This document shows, piece after piece, positions 1 to 8,357 of a stretch of 64,000 nucleotides of DNA (positions within the stretch are counted from its first letter, which is position 1; each line of letters starts with the position of its first letter). The position numbers were made by a program, and so were the translations under genes. The stretch is from the NCBI GenBank assembly GCA_003141555.1, contig PLMN01000011.1, forward strand, positions 62,001-126,000. The letters run 5' to 3'. The notes beneath the pieces are model-generated. The model did not search any database and was not told where the DNA came from. It saw only the letters and a list, made by a program, of their open reading frames with translations. This DNA comes from Candidatus Aminicenantota bacterium. Its GTDB lineage: Bacteria > Acidobacteriota > Aminicenantia > Aminicenantales > UBA4085.

Positions 1-106
1 CCCGCGATTCGAAGTAGCGGCGGCAATCCGCGGCCGAGATCGCGAGGTGGGCTTCCGTGAGGACGCGCCCGTCCTCGGCGGTTATACGGGCTTTGAACTG
101 AGGCAT
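1..106 (-). CDS. Partial N-terminus, possibly GspF/PilC-like (type II secretion/type IV pilus)
   Basis: Only the first 35 codons of a minus-strand gene are inside the window; the rest lies beyond position 1. The peptide starts MPQFKARIT, continues with DGRVL, and then has a stretch ending YFES. This arrangement is seen at the start of type II secretion/type IV pilus inner-membrane platform proteins of the GspF/PilC family, where a short beta segment and a GRV motif precede an alpha-helical domain. The start ATG is preceded by an AAGGAA ribosome-binding site. The family call rests on a weak N-terminal resemblance, so it is tentative. Confidence 0.4.
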   Translation of the reverse strand, partial: MPQFKARITAEDGRVLTEAHLAISAADCRRYFESR

Positions 107-180
107 ATACGAATTTCCTTCTATATCTCCAACTCTAAAATATTCAAGCGGTTAGAAGAGTAGTCCATCAGAGTCGCCAT

Positions 181-209
181 ATATTAGGGAAATACCCGGA
201 CCAAGTCAA
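181..209 (-). promoter_or_regulatory. Candidate sigma-70 promoter for the left-edge gene
   Basis: Read on the minus strand, TTGACT (204-209) is followed after 17 bp by TAATAT (181-186). Transcription would start near 174 and leave a leader of about 70 nt before the ATG at 106. The rest of 107-386 holds hairpins and the next promoter and no other gene. Confidence 0.4.
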
Positions 210-236
210 TTAGGTTAAGGGGCGCTCACCTGCCTA

Positions 237-300
237 GCACTCACTCGCGATTGTAGGCGCGAGCGAGTGCGGCGGAACCTGATCCCCAAGCAAAGCTTGG
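237..300. repeat. Two adjacent stem-loops in the intergenic region
   Basis: The first hairpin pairs 237-249 with 258-270: 13 positions, all paired except one A/C mismatch. The second pairs CCCCAAGC with GCTTGGGG around an AAA loop, close to 283-301. Neither is followed by a T-run, so they do not look like simple terminators. They lie upstream of the promoter at 352-380. Confidence 0.5.
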
Positions 301-351
301 GGCACCGGCTGGCGCGGGGGTGCGGCCAAAGCGCCGCCCCTGCCGCCGCCG

Positions 352-380
352 TTGACAAATTGGGGCCGAAGGGATACGTT
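352..380 (+). promoter_or_regulatory. Sigma-70 promoter for the small exported protein gene
   Basis: A perfect TTGACA (352-357) is followed by exactly 17 bp and TACGTT (375-380). The predicted start of transcription is at about 387, which is also the first base of an in-frame GTG. Confidence 0.55.
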
Positions 381-386
381 GAGGAA

Positions 387-650
387 GTGATCAAACGCTT
401 GCGATCCGGGCGCCGGCTTTGGATATGGAGCCTGGGAATTCTCCTCGCCGCCTTCCTCCATTCCCAGGACAACGCTCCCGTCCGCCAGAGCGAACCATCT
501 AAAAGGCAGGCGAACGATTACATGAGCCTGCTCCTCCAGAGGGACACGGCCCAACTCGGCCTGAAGGAGGATCCGGCCCTGACCCGTCTCCTGAAGCAGC
601 CGAGCATCGATTGGGCCATCCGCGCCTCGGCCCGCCACATCCTGAATTAA
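387..650 (+). CDS. Small exported protein of unknown function
   Basis: This 87-residue protein is not recognised. It begins with a basic segment (KRLRSGRR), then a hydrophobic run (SLGILLAAFL) ending at SQD, which looks like a signal peptide. The mature part is about 60 residues, polar and probably helical. The open frame extends upstream to 267, but the promoter at 352-380 lies inside that extension, so the later start is preferred. GTG 387 coincides with the predicted transcription start (a leaderless message). TTG 399 with GAGGAAG upstream is the alternative. The stop codon directly abuts the promoter duplication that serves the kinase gene. Confidence 0.55.
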   Translation: MIKRLRSGRRLWIWSLGILLAAFLHSQDNAPVRQSEPSKRQANDYMSLLLQRDTAQLGLKEDPALTRLLKQPSIDWAIRASARHILN

Positions 651-693
651 TTGACCGGAATTAATTGACCGGATAGAATTTTTTTTGTACGAT
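644..693 (+). promoter_or_regulatory. Duplicated promoter (14-bp tandem duplication) before the histidine kinase gene
   Basis: A 16-bp word occurs at 644-659 and again at 658-673, a 14-bp tandem duplication. Each copy carries TTGACC, at 651-656 and 665-670. The first is 17 bp from TAGAAT (674-679) and the second is 17 bp from TACGAT (688-693), giving two overlapping sigma-70 type promoters. Predicted starts near 686 and 700 lie before the ATG at 715. Confidence 0.5.
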
Positions 694-714
694 GGATTCA
701 ATTTTTTGGATTCC

Positions 715-3573
715 ATGAAGAAATGGGCATATTGGCTCCTGGTTCCGCTCGCGATCCTGGTGTTCCTGGGCGGGCTCAACGTCTACCGGAAGATCGTCTG
801 GAAGGAGCCCACGGACGGCGTGGACTGGCAGACCCGGTCGACGGGCCTGACCGCGATCAAGGTCGATCCGAACGGGCCGGGCTATATCTACGCGACCATC
901 AAGCCTGGCGACATCCTCTTCACCATCAACGGGGTCCCGATCAACAACAAGATCGACCTGGTGAAGATCCTGTGGACGGCGTCCCGAATGAACCAGAAGC
1001 TCACCTACCAGATCAACCGCCAAGGAGACTTGATGTTCTTGTCGCTGATGACCGCGATGAAGGGCGTCAGCCTCAATTACTTCTATCTGGCCTTGATCGG
1101 GCTCATGACCCTCATCATCGGCCTCATCGTCCTGTTCAACTCCCCCCGGCCGTTCGCCCCGCCCAACACCTACTATTATCTCCTGACGGTCATCCTCTTC
1201 GCGTTCTACATCTTTTCCCATACCGGCCAGCTCGACCTTCTGGACAGCGTCTTTTACTGGCTGAACAACGCGGCCTTCCTTGCCTTCCCTCCGCTGCTTC
1301 TCCATTTCTTCCTCATCTTCCCCCAGCGGAAGAGATTCATCCGCCAGAAGCCGTCCTGGATCAGGATCCTCTACCTTCCGGCCGTCCTCCTGCTCGCCGC
1401 CCGGATCGCCTTCCATCTTCCCCAGCTCAACAACCTCGACGCCTCCCTGACCTTCCGCATCTACGAGACCCTGGAGAAGATCTACCTCTTCCACTTCGCC
1501 CTCTTCACGCTCTTGACCCTGGCCACCCTGATCCACAGCTACCTCCGCCATCCGGGCTACCTGGTCCGCAAGCAGCTCAAGTGGGTCGTCTACGGCCTTG
1601 GTTTTGGGATCGTCCCCTTCACCGCCCTCTACGTCATCCCCTACCTCGCGGGACACACGCCCGGCCCGGTCGCCGAGCTGACCATCCTCCTCCAAGCCCT
1701 CGTCCCCCTGTCTTTTTCCTATGCCATCTCCCGCACCCGGGTGACCGACATCGAAGTCCTGATCAAGAAGGCGGCGACCCTGGTCTTTTCCTATTTCGTC
1801 CTGGCTCTGCTGTACGTGGCCGTGGGCGCCCAGACCAAGATCTTCGCCGAGAACCGGCTGAACGCCATCCTCCTCTGGCTCCTGGCTATCGTCCTGGGGA
1901 GCACGCTCTTCACCCCATTGAAAAAGCTCGTCCAAGCCCTGTTTGACCGCCTGTTCTACAAGCGGAGCTACCAGTACCGGAAGACGCTTCTCTCGATCAG
2001 CAAGGAGATCAGCCGGGAGCGCAACCTGGAAAACCTGGCCCGCTCGCTCCTCGAGCTCATCGCCAACGCGCTCTCCCTCGACGGGATCGCCCTCCTGCTC
2101 CCCGCCGAGGGCGCCCCGCGGACGTTTGAAGTCTTCAGCGCCCGGGGCGGAGTGGACAACCTGCCCCTCCGGTTGACGTTTGAGCCTGAGCTCTACGCCG
2201 AGCTCAAGACGAGCCACTCGCTTTCGTTCTACACCCTGGCCGACCGGAAGGACCTCCAAGCCCGGTTCGGCCAGATCCGAACCTCGCGCCTCGAGCACAT
2301 CCTCGCCCTTCAGGTCGAGGATTCGATGATCGGCTGCCTGGCCATGGGCCGGAAGACCGACCGCACGTTCCTGACGAGCGAGGACTGGGAGCTCCTGACG
2401 ACGATCGCCTCGCCCGTGGCCCTGGCCGTGGAGAACGCCTACCTCTACAACCAGGCCAGCCTCCGCGCCCGGGAGCTCGAGCGGCTGAAGGACTACAGCG
2501 AGAACATCATCGAGAGCTTGAACGTGGGCATCGCCGTCCTCGACGGGAACGGCCGGATCATCGGCTGGAACCGGGTTCTCGAGGAAACGTTCGGCCGGAA
2601 GAAGGCCGAGGTCATCGGCGACTCGCTCGTCCATGTCCTCGGCCCGGAGAATTTCTCAGCCGTCTTCCCGCCCGATACCCAGGCGGACTACCATCTCCTG
2701 GGCGAGATCCGGATCGGGCTGCCCTCGGGCGTCCAGCGGATCTTCGACGTGGCCAAGACGCCCCTTCTCGACAACAGCCTCAACCCCTACGGGACAATCG
2801 TCGCCTTCGAGGACATCACCGAAAAGATCCAGATGCAGCAGCAGCTCCTGACCTCGGAAAAGCTGGCCTCGATCGGCCTCCTCTCGGCGGGCGTGGCCCA
2901 CGAGATCAACACCCCGCTGACCGGCATCTCGAGCTATGTCCAGATGCTCCAGAAGAAATCGACGGACGTCCATTTCGCCCAGGTGCTGGCGAAGATCGAA
3001 GCCCAGACCGACCGCGTGTCCCGGATCATCAAGAACCTGCTCAACTTCTCCCGCAACCCGTCCGACCTGGCCTTCCACCGGGTCTCCCTCCTGGACACGC
3101 TCCAGGAGATCCTATCGCTCATCGACTACAAGCTCAAGACGATGAACATCGTCCTCGAGCTCGCCCTGGCCCCGGTCAAGCCCATCTGGGCCCAGGGCGA
3201 GCGGCTCCAACAGGTCTTCATCAACATCATCCTCAACGCCCTCGACGCCATGCCCGGAGGCGGGACGTTGCGGATCGAGCTCTTCGAGACCGAGACCGAG
3301 GCCGTGATCCGGATTACGGACAACGGCACGGGCATCAAGGAGCAGCACCTGCCCCACATCTTCGACCCCTTCTTCACGACCAAGGGCGTAGGCAAGGGGA
3401 CGGGCCTCGGCCTGTCGATCAGCTACGCCATCATCAAGGAACACGAGGGCCGGATCGGCGTGGACAGCGTCATCGGCCGAGGGACGAGCTTCACGATCTC
3501 CCTTCCCAAGGACCTCGACCGGCGGAAGCTCGAGGCCGCTCGGGCCGGGTCCTCATCTTCTTCTTCTTCTTAG
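715..3573 (+). CDS. Membrane histidine kinase with periplasmic PDZ, GAF and PAS domains
   Basis: A sensor kinase of 952 residues. A first membrane helix (about 5-24) is followed by a PDZ-like domain (about 30-125, with PGDILFTING), then roughly nine further helices up to about residue 405. The cytoplasmic part has a GAF-like domain, a PAS domain (about 600-715), a HisKA box HEINTPL with phosphoacceptor His729, and an HATPase domain (N box NIILNALDAM, DNGTGI, then GKGTGLGLS). The chain ends in seven serines encoded by a TTC/TCT repeat. ATG 715 is chosen over in-frame TTG 685 because 685 lies within the promoters. The gene is 18 bp upstream of its response regulator, so the two form a two-component system; the PDZ domain suggests it senses protein ends or envelope stress, which is inference. 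Confidence 0.9.
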   Translation: MKKWAYWLLVPLAILVFLGGLNVYRKIVWKEPTDGVDWQTRSTGLTAIKVDPNGPGYIYATIKPGDILFTINGVPINNKIDLVKILWTASRMNQKLTYQINRQGDLMFLSLMTAMKGVSLNYFYLALIGLMTLIIGLIVLFNSPRPFAPPNTYYYLLTVILFAFYIFSHTGQLDLLDSVFYWLNNAAFLAFPPLLLHFFLIFPQRKRFIRQKPSWIRILYLPAVLLLAARIAFHLPQLNNLDASLTFRIYETLEKIYLFHFALFTLLTLATLIHSYLRHPGYLVRKQLKWVVYGLGFGIVPFTALYVIPYLAGHTPGPVAELTILLQALVPLSFSYAISRTRVTDIEVLIKKAATLVFSYFVLALLYVAVGAQTKIFAENRLNAILLWLLAIVLGSTLFTPLKKLVQALFDRLFYKRSYQYRKTLLSISKEISRERNLENLARSLLELIANALSLDGIALLLPAEGAPRTFEVFSARGGVDNLPLRLTFEPELYAELKTSHSLSFYTLADRKDLQARFGQIRTSRLEHILALQVEDSMIGCLAMGRKTDRTFLTSEDWELLTTIASPVALAVENAYLYNQASLRARELERLKDYSENIIESLNVGIAVLDGNGRIIGWNRVLEETFGRKKAEVIGDSLVHVLGPENFSAVFPPDTQADYHLLGEIRIGLPSGVQRIFDVAKTPLLDNSLNPYGTIVAFEDITEKIQMQQQLLTSEKLASIGLLSAGVAHEINTPLTGISSYVQMLQKKSTDVHFAQVLAKIEAQTDRVSRIIKNLLNFSRNPSDLAFHRVSLLDTLQEILSLIDYKLKTMNIVLELALAPVKPIWAQGERLQQVFINIILNALDAMPGGGTLRIELFETETEAVIRITDNGTGIKEQHLPHIFDPFFTTKGVGKGTGLGLSISYAIIKEHEGRIGVDSVIGRGTSFTISLPKDLDRRKLEAARAGSSSSSSS

Positions 3574-3591
3574 GTCAGGAAAGGCAACGCC

Positions 3592-4977
3592 ATGAACACC
3601 CCGCGCACCATCCACGTGATCGACGACGAGCCCATTATCCTCGAGGTCCTGAGCCAGCTCCTGACCTCGGAGGGCTACGAGGTCGAGAGCTCGTCCTCGG
3701 GCGAGGAGGCTCTCCAGAAATACGAGACCCGGACCTTCGACCTCGTCCTCCTCGACTTGATGATGCCCGGGATGAGCGGCCTGGACGTGCTCCGGGCCCT
3801 CCAACGCATCAATCCCCAAGCCCTGGTCATCATCATCACCGCCTACGCCTCGGTCGAATCCGCGATCGAAGCGATGAAGATCGGGGCTTTCGACTATGTT
3901 CAAAAGCCGTTCAAGCACGAGGAGCTCCTCCTGACGATCGCCCGGGCCCTCGACCACAAGTCCCTCCGGGACGAGAATCTCCGCCTCCGGGGCGAGCTCG
4001 ACCGGAAGTTCAGCTTCTCCAACATCATCAGCCGGAGCCGGGCCATGGAGAAGGTCTTCGACCTCATCCGAGCGGCGGCCCCGACCCGGAGCACGATCCT
4101 CATCGAAGGCGAGAGCGGGACGGGCAAGGAGCTCGTCGCCCGGGCCATTCACCAGAACTCCAACCGGTCGGGCTTCCCCTTCGTCGTGGTCAACAGCGGG
4201 TCCCTCCCCCCCGACCTCCTGGAAAGCCACCTGTTCGGCCACGTCAAGGGCGCGTTCACCGGCGCGGTCAGCGAGAAGCAGGGATTGTTCGAAGCTGCCG
4301 ACAAGGGGACCATCTTCTTCGACGAGATCTCCTCGATCGGTCTCGAGACCCAGGCCAAGCTCCTGCGGGTCATGCAGGACCGGGAGTTCATGCGCCTGGG
4401 GGGGACAAAGACCATCCGGGTCGACGTCCGGATCATCGCCGCGACCAACACCGACCTCGAGGTCCTCATCGACCAGCGGGCTTTCCGCAAGGACCTGTTC
4501 TACCGGCTGAACGTCATCAAGATCCCCCTCCCGCCCCTGCGCGAGCGGAAGGACGACATTCCCCTCCTGGTGAAGCACTTCATCGACATCTTTGCCCGGG
4601 AGAACGGCAAGCCGATCGAGGGCGTCTCCGAGGACGTCCTGGAGATCCTGGAGAACCACGACTGGGAGGGCAACGTCCGGGAGCTCGAAAACCTCGTCGA
4701 GCGGGCCGTCGTGTTCGCCCGGTCGCCGGTCATCACCCGGGACAACCTCCCGGACGGGATCCTCGGCCCGCACCGCCGCGAAGCGGCCGTTCTCGAGGCC
4801 GAAGGCGACGGGCAGAGCCTGCACGACCAGACCCTGACCTTCCAGAAGCGGCTGATCGAAACGACGCTCCGGCGGGCCAAGGGGATCCAGAAGAACGCCG
4901 CCCGGATGCTGGACGTGAAGCCGACGACGCTCAACGAGATGATCAAGCGCCTGCGGATCGACGTCGACGAGTTCTAG
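3592..4977 (+). CDS. NtrC-family sigma-54-dependent response regulator
   Basis: The 461-residue protein has a receiver domain (1-120, phosphoacceptor Asp55, conserved Lys107 in QKPF), a central AAA+ domain and a C-terminal Fis-type helix-turn-helix (about 425-458). The AAA+ domain carries Walker A GESGTGKE (173-180), the sigma-54 contact loop GAFTGA (220-225) and Walker B IFFDE (241-245). It should activate sigma-54 promoters when phosphorylated by the kinase encoded just upstream. Its last codons overlap by 4 bp with the convergent peptidase gene. No -24/-12 target site was found nearby, so its targets are unknown. Confidence 0.93.
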   Translation: MNTPRTIHVIDDEPIILEVLSQLLTSEGYEVESSSSGEEALQKYETRTFDLVLLDLMMPGMSGLDVLRALQRINPQALVIIITAYASVESAIEAMKIGAFDYVQKPFKHEELLLTIARALDHKSLRDENLRLRGELDRKFSFSNIISRSRAMEKVFDLIRAAAPTRSTILIEGESGTGKELVARAIHQNSNRSGFPFVVVNSGSLPPDLLESHLFGHVKGAFTGAVSEKQGLFEAADKGTIFFDEISSIGLETQAKLLRVMQDREFMRLGGTKTIRVDVRIIAATNTDLEVLIDQRAFRKDLFYRLNVIKIPLPPLRERKDDIPLLVKHFIDIFARENGKPIEGVSEDVLEILENHDWEGNVRELENLVERAVVFARSPVITRDNLPDGILGPHRREAAVLEAEGDGQSLHDQTLTFQKRLIETTLRRAKGIQKNAARMLDVKPTTLNEMIKRLRIDVDEF

Positions 4978-7607
4978 CGGAAATCGCCGGGGACCAGCTT
5001 GTCCGGGTTGGCCTTGACCCGGACGGGGCGGGCGACGGTGCGGACCTCGAATTCCTGGGCGGCGGAGTTGACCTCGAGCATCTTCCGGACCTTCCGGCCG
5101 TTCTCTTCCCACGTCATCCAGAGCGGGAAGACGAAGACGCCCCGGTTTTGCGAGACCCCGATCTTGAGAACGTAGCCGTCCCCCGCCTTCTGGGCCGCGG
5201 AGCTCACCCGGACGTCGGGAAGGGCGTAGGACTCGAACCACTCGTGGAAAAAGGCCTTGAGATCTCGGCCCGACGCCTCCTCCATGGCCTTGACGAACTG
5301 GGCCGTCCGGGCGGTCTTGAACTTGTTCGTCTCGAAAAACGCCCTCAGGCCCCGGAAGAAGACCTCCTCGCCGAGGAGGTCGCGGAGCATGACCAAGGCG
5401 ACCGCGGTCTTGTCGTAAACGATCGCCTGGTAGGCCTCGAAATCGAGATAGCTGAGGCGGGAGCCCAGGGTGATCGCCCCAAAGCGGGACTTGCGCTCGG
5501 TCCACTGCGAGAACCTTTTCAGGATCCCCGCAGCCGCGTCCTCGCCGAGCTTCGCCCGAAGGTAGGAGATCGCCGCGAACTGGGCCAGCCCCTCGCTCAG
5601 CCATTGGTCGCGGTAGCCCTCGCCCGAGACGGCCTGGCCCCACCACTGGTGGGCGATCTCATGGGCCAGGAAATATTCCCGGAAGCGCGAGAGGTCGACC
5701 GGGCCGCCGAGGACGGGCGGGGGAAGGAGCTCGGGCAGGCGGGGGGCCTCGTTGATGACCACGAAGGAGGCCGGGCTGTGGCCGCCGGCCGTGGGGTGGA
5801 GGCGCTGGATCACCGTCAGCTTTTCGAAGGGGTAGGGGCCGAACCAGGACGCGAAGCGCTCGAGGATCGCCCGGCTTTCGTCGGCGATCCAGAGGCGCGA
5901 GGAGCCGATATCGGACGAGGTGTAGACCTGGAGGGGCACGGCCGCGGGCACGGGCGAATCGGGGAGCCGGTCGAGCTTTCCGAAAAGGACCGACAGATAC
6001 TTGACCGGCACCTTCGTCTCGAAGTGGAAGAGGGAATTGCCGACCTTGTCGAGGCCGGAGACGCGGCGCGAGTCGAAGACCCCCTGTTCGGTCAGAACGC
6101 CATTGGCGATGCACGTGTAATCCGGCGGGACGCTGAAGCGAAGGCTCGCCTGGAAATAGCTCTCCTCCGTGGGGGCGGGGTACCAGGCCGATCCCTGGCT
6201 GTAGAGATACGTGTCGAAGCGGGGCATGACGAGCGCGTAGGAATCGGTCATCTGCCGCATCGGCAGGACGTCGACCGTCTGGATCATGGGCTCGAGCGAT
6301 CCGCGGTAGAGGACCTCGACGGTGGCCGTGTCCCCGCGTTCGATCGGCTTCAGCAGATAGACGTAAAGCAGATTCCGGCTCTTGTCCTGGGTGAAGAACA
6401 GCTCCCGGTTGTCCCGGTCGAAGATCCGGAGGATGTCGAGCTTGGCGTTGAACGAGAACTGCAGGCTGTCGACGCGGTCGAGCTTGGCGAAGATCTGGAC
6501 CCGGGCCCGGGCCGAGAGATAGAACTTCTCGGGCTGGAAATCGAGCTCGACATCGCAGCGGCGGACGGCGAACTTCTCTCCCAAGCTGATGAACATCCTC
6601 TTCGGGCCTCCCGGCGTTTCGGCCTCGGGCGAATAGAGATTGATCAGCTTGTCGGGGTCCCGCGTCAGGAAATGGATTTCCTCGTCCGAGAACGGCGAGA
6701 AGATGTAGCCCATCTCGCCTTTGTCGACACCCTTGAAATCGAAGGACACCTGATCAGTCTGGGGAATGAACGACAGGCGGTCGCGCGTCAGCGAGTTTTC
6801 GATGGTGAACGCCAGAGGGTAGTATTTGCTGAAAAGCGAGTAGGCCTGGTTCAAGACGGTCTGGGGCGGGGCCGGGCTCTTGCCCAGCACCCCCGCGCTA
6901 GCCGGGGCCGGGATGATCGTAATATTCGACCTGAAAAACGAGTCGGAAAACCGAAGGAAGGCGTATTCCAGGACGTCCTCGACGACGGGCGTCTTGTAGC
7001 GGAGCTCGAGCTGGTGGCGCTCCCCTTCGTCCGAGGGCGAGAAGCGGACGCGGCCCTTGCCGATCACGAGCAGGGCGGTCTCCATGTCCGGGATGTTGTC
7101 GTAAAAGACCCAGGCGTCCTGGAAGGTGAGGAGGATGTCCTGGTGGCGGATTTCGACGCGCGACGCCCGCTCGGCACGGTCTGACGGAATCTTGACCTTG
7201 TAGAGCGTCGCGATGTTGCCCGAGACCTCCTTGGCGGCGATGACCCAGCGCCCGCCGTCCCGGCGGAGCCGGATGTGCCAGACCTCGAGCATGACCGCGA
7301 ACGGGTTCTCGTAGAGCGTCTGGAAATACAGGCCGGCCTCCCCCTCCGGGTTCGCGTCGCGGTTGGCCAGGTGGAAGGCGACGCTATCCATCTTCCACGC
7401 CTTATGGAAGGACACGAACGGACCGGCCTCCCGCTCGCGGAGGGCGGGATCGAAGGCTTCGAGATAGGCCGCCGCGTCCCGGGCGGCAAAAGCGATTTGG
7501 AGGCGCCCGAAGAGGTCCTCGATCGTCTGGGCGGGAAGCGTCGAAGGGAAGATCGCGGCGAAAGCCGCAAGGCAACAACCCGCAACTCCCCGCCGCAATC
7601 CCCTCAC
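4974..7607 (-). CDS. Secreted M1-like metallopeptidase
   Basis: This 877-residue protein has a signal peptide (RGLRR, then a hydrophobic stretch ending LPAQ) and a long N-terminal beta-rich region. The catalytic domain carries HEIAHQWWG (His649) followed by WLSEGLAQF, giving the three zinc ligands and catalytic Glu of the M1 gluzincins. The M1 aminopeptidase exopeptidase motif GxMEN is not present: the equivalent stretch reads GGHSPASF. N-terminal specificity is therefore uncertain. The frame is open to 7676, but the only good promoter (extended -10 at 7614-7622) lies inside that extension, favouring GTG 7607. The protein probably degrades peptides in the periplasm or outside the cell. Confidence 0.85.
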   Translation of the reverse strand: MRGLRRGVAGCCLAAFAAIFPSTLPAQTIEDLFGRLQIAFAARDAAAYLEAFDPALREREAGPFVSFHKAWKMDSVAFHLANRDANPEGEAGLYFQTLYENPFAVMLEVWHIRLRRDGGRWVIAAKEVSGNIATLYKVKIPSDRAERASRVEIRHQDILLTFQDAWVFYDNIPDMETALLVIGKGRVRFSPSDEGERHQLELRYKTPVVEDVLEYAFLRFSDSFFRSNITIIPAPASAGVLGKSPAPPQTVLNQAYSLFSKYYPLAFTIENSLTRDRLSFIPQTDQVSFDFKGVDKGEMGYIFSPFSDEEIHFLTRDPDKLINLYSPEAETPGGPKRMFISLGEKFAVRRCDVELDFQPEKFYLSARARVQIFAKLDRVDSLQFSFNAKLDILRIFDRDNRELFFTQDKSRNLLYVYLLKPIERGDTATVEVLYRGSLEPMIQTVDVLPMRQMTDSYALVMPRFDTYLYSQGSAWYPAPTEESYFQASLRFSVPPDYTCIANGVLTEQGVFDSRRVSGLDKVGNSLFHFETKVPVKYLSVLFGKLDRLPDSPVPAAVPLQVYTSSDIGSSRLWIADESRAILERFASWFGPYPFEKLTVIQRLHPTAGGHSPASFVVINEAPRLPELLPPPVLGGPVDLSRFREYFLAHEIAHQWWGQAVSGEGYRDQWLSEGLAQFAAISYLRAKLGEDAAAGILKRFSQWTERKSRFGAITLGSRLSYLDFEAYQAIVYDKTAVALVMLRDLLGEEVFFRGLRAFFETNKFKTARTAQFVKAMEEASGRDLKAFFHEWFESYALPDVRVSSAAQKAGDGYVLKIGVSQNRGVFVFPLWMTWEENGRKVRKMLEVNSAAQEFEVRTVARPVRVKANPDKLVPGDFR

Positions 7608-7613
7608 TTTGTT

Positions 7614-7622
7614 ATTATACCA
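7614..7622 (-). promoter_or_regulatory. Extended -10 promoter of the M1-like peptidase gene
   Basis: On the minus strand TGG directly precedes a perfect TATAAT (7614-7619), an extended -10 element. The hexamer 17 bp upstream is poor. The start of transcription should fall on about 7607, the first base of the GTG start, which implies a leaderless message. Nothing else was found in 7623-7847 except a GC hairpin (near 7830) and an AT hairpin (7778-7794). Confidence 0.5.
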
Positions 7623-7847
7623 GAAGGCCCGACGAGGCGTGAGCGCCATTGGGGGACACCTCTCGACTCTGATCAAGCATTTTTTGTGCCAAGCGGTCCA
7701 AAACGGGGGGAACCGGGAAAATGCGGAGCGGCGAACTGCGACAGGGCGATTCGGGGATGGCTTAAATATGATTAGAGCGTAAAAGAAATTTACGTTGGTA
7801 GGAGCGAAAACGGGCCCGGTTCGCAGGCCGCCGGAGCGGCGGCCAGC

Positions 7848-8294
7848 CTATTTCTTCTCGGACGTCTTGTCGAGATGCTTCCGGAAATTCTCTTCCCAGG
7901 TCACGAAGCTGTGGAAGAATTTCCAGTCGCCCTCATCGATGCCGCGCGTGATCTCGGTGATGTGGGACGTCGAAGCGCCGAATGCCTCGAGGGCGTAGAC
8001 GACCGCCTTTTCGGGATCGACGTGGCTCCCGCAGGTGTAGATGTCGAGCGCCGCGTAGCGCATCTCGGGCCAGGTGTGGGTCGAGATATGGGACTCGGAG
8101 ATAACCACGACCCCGCTCACGCCGCTCGGCGGGAACTTGCTGAAGGAGATCGCCCAGACCTTGGCCCCCGCGATCTCCGCGGCCTTCACCAGGATGTCCT
8201 GGACCTTCTCCACGCTGCCGATGACCTTGGCGTTGCAGCCTGAAGCTTCGACGATGTAATGGTGACCCGTGGGCACATAGATTTTCTTGGGCAT
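7848..8294 (-). CDS. speD: S-adenosylmethionine decarboxylase proenzyme (SpeD family)
   Basis: The 148-residue proenzyme carries the self-cleavage site SES-H with pyruvoyl-forming Ser68, followed by His73 and Cys88. The spacing (+5, +20) is that of the bacterial class 1B enzymes such as the one from Thermotoga. The enzyme normally supplies decarboxylated AdoMet for spermidine synthesis. No speE or other polyamine gene is in the window. Some SpeD homologues are known to decarboxylate arginine or ornithine instead, so the substrate should not be taken for granted. It has its own promoter (8318-8345) and a GGAGG ribosome-binding site. Confidence 0.9.
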   Translation of the reverse strand: MPKKIYVPTGHHYIVEASGCNAKVIGSVEKVQDILVKAAEIAGAKVWAISFSKFPPSGVSGVVVISESHISTHTWPEMRYAALDIYTCGSHVDPEKAVVYALEAFGASTSHITEITRGIDEGDWKFFHSFVTWEENFRKHLDKTSEKK

Positions 8295-8317
8295 GACGAC
8301 CTCCGGCGAAAAAATGA

Positions 8318-8345
8318 ATTATGGCACAACGAAGGCCCCTGTCAA
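8318..8345 (-). promoter_or_regulatory. Sigma-70 promoter of speD
   Basis: On the minus strand a perfect TTGACA (8340-8345) is followed after 16 bp by CATAAT (8318-8323). It lies in the short gap behind the lrp stop codon, so speD can be transcribed independently of lrp. Confidence 0.6.
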
Positions 8346-8357
8346 GGGAAATCCGCG

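Noticed and set aside
661-2634. Long open frame on the minus strand opposite the histidine kinase (657 codons), with similar long frames opposite other genes
   Set aside because: The protein is low-complexity (Glu/Asp/Gly/Leu/Val) and mirrors codon bias of the plus-strand gene, which has clear domains.
3551-3573. TTC/TCT microsatellite at the end of the kinase gene as a phase-variable site
   Set aside because: The repeat unit is three bases, so changes would alter only the length of the serine tail and not the frame.
7778-7794. AT-rich hairpin CGTAAA/TTTACG in the gap before speD's end
   Set aside because: Only 6 bp with no T-run and no nearby start; could occur by chance.
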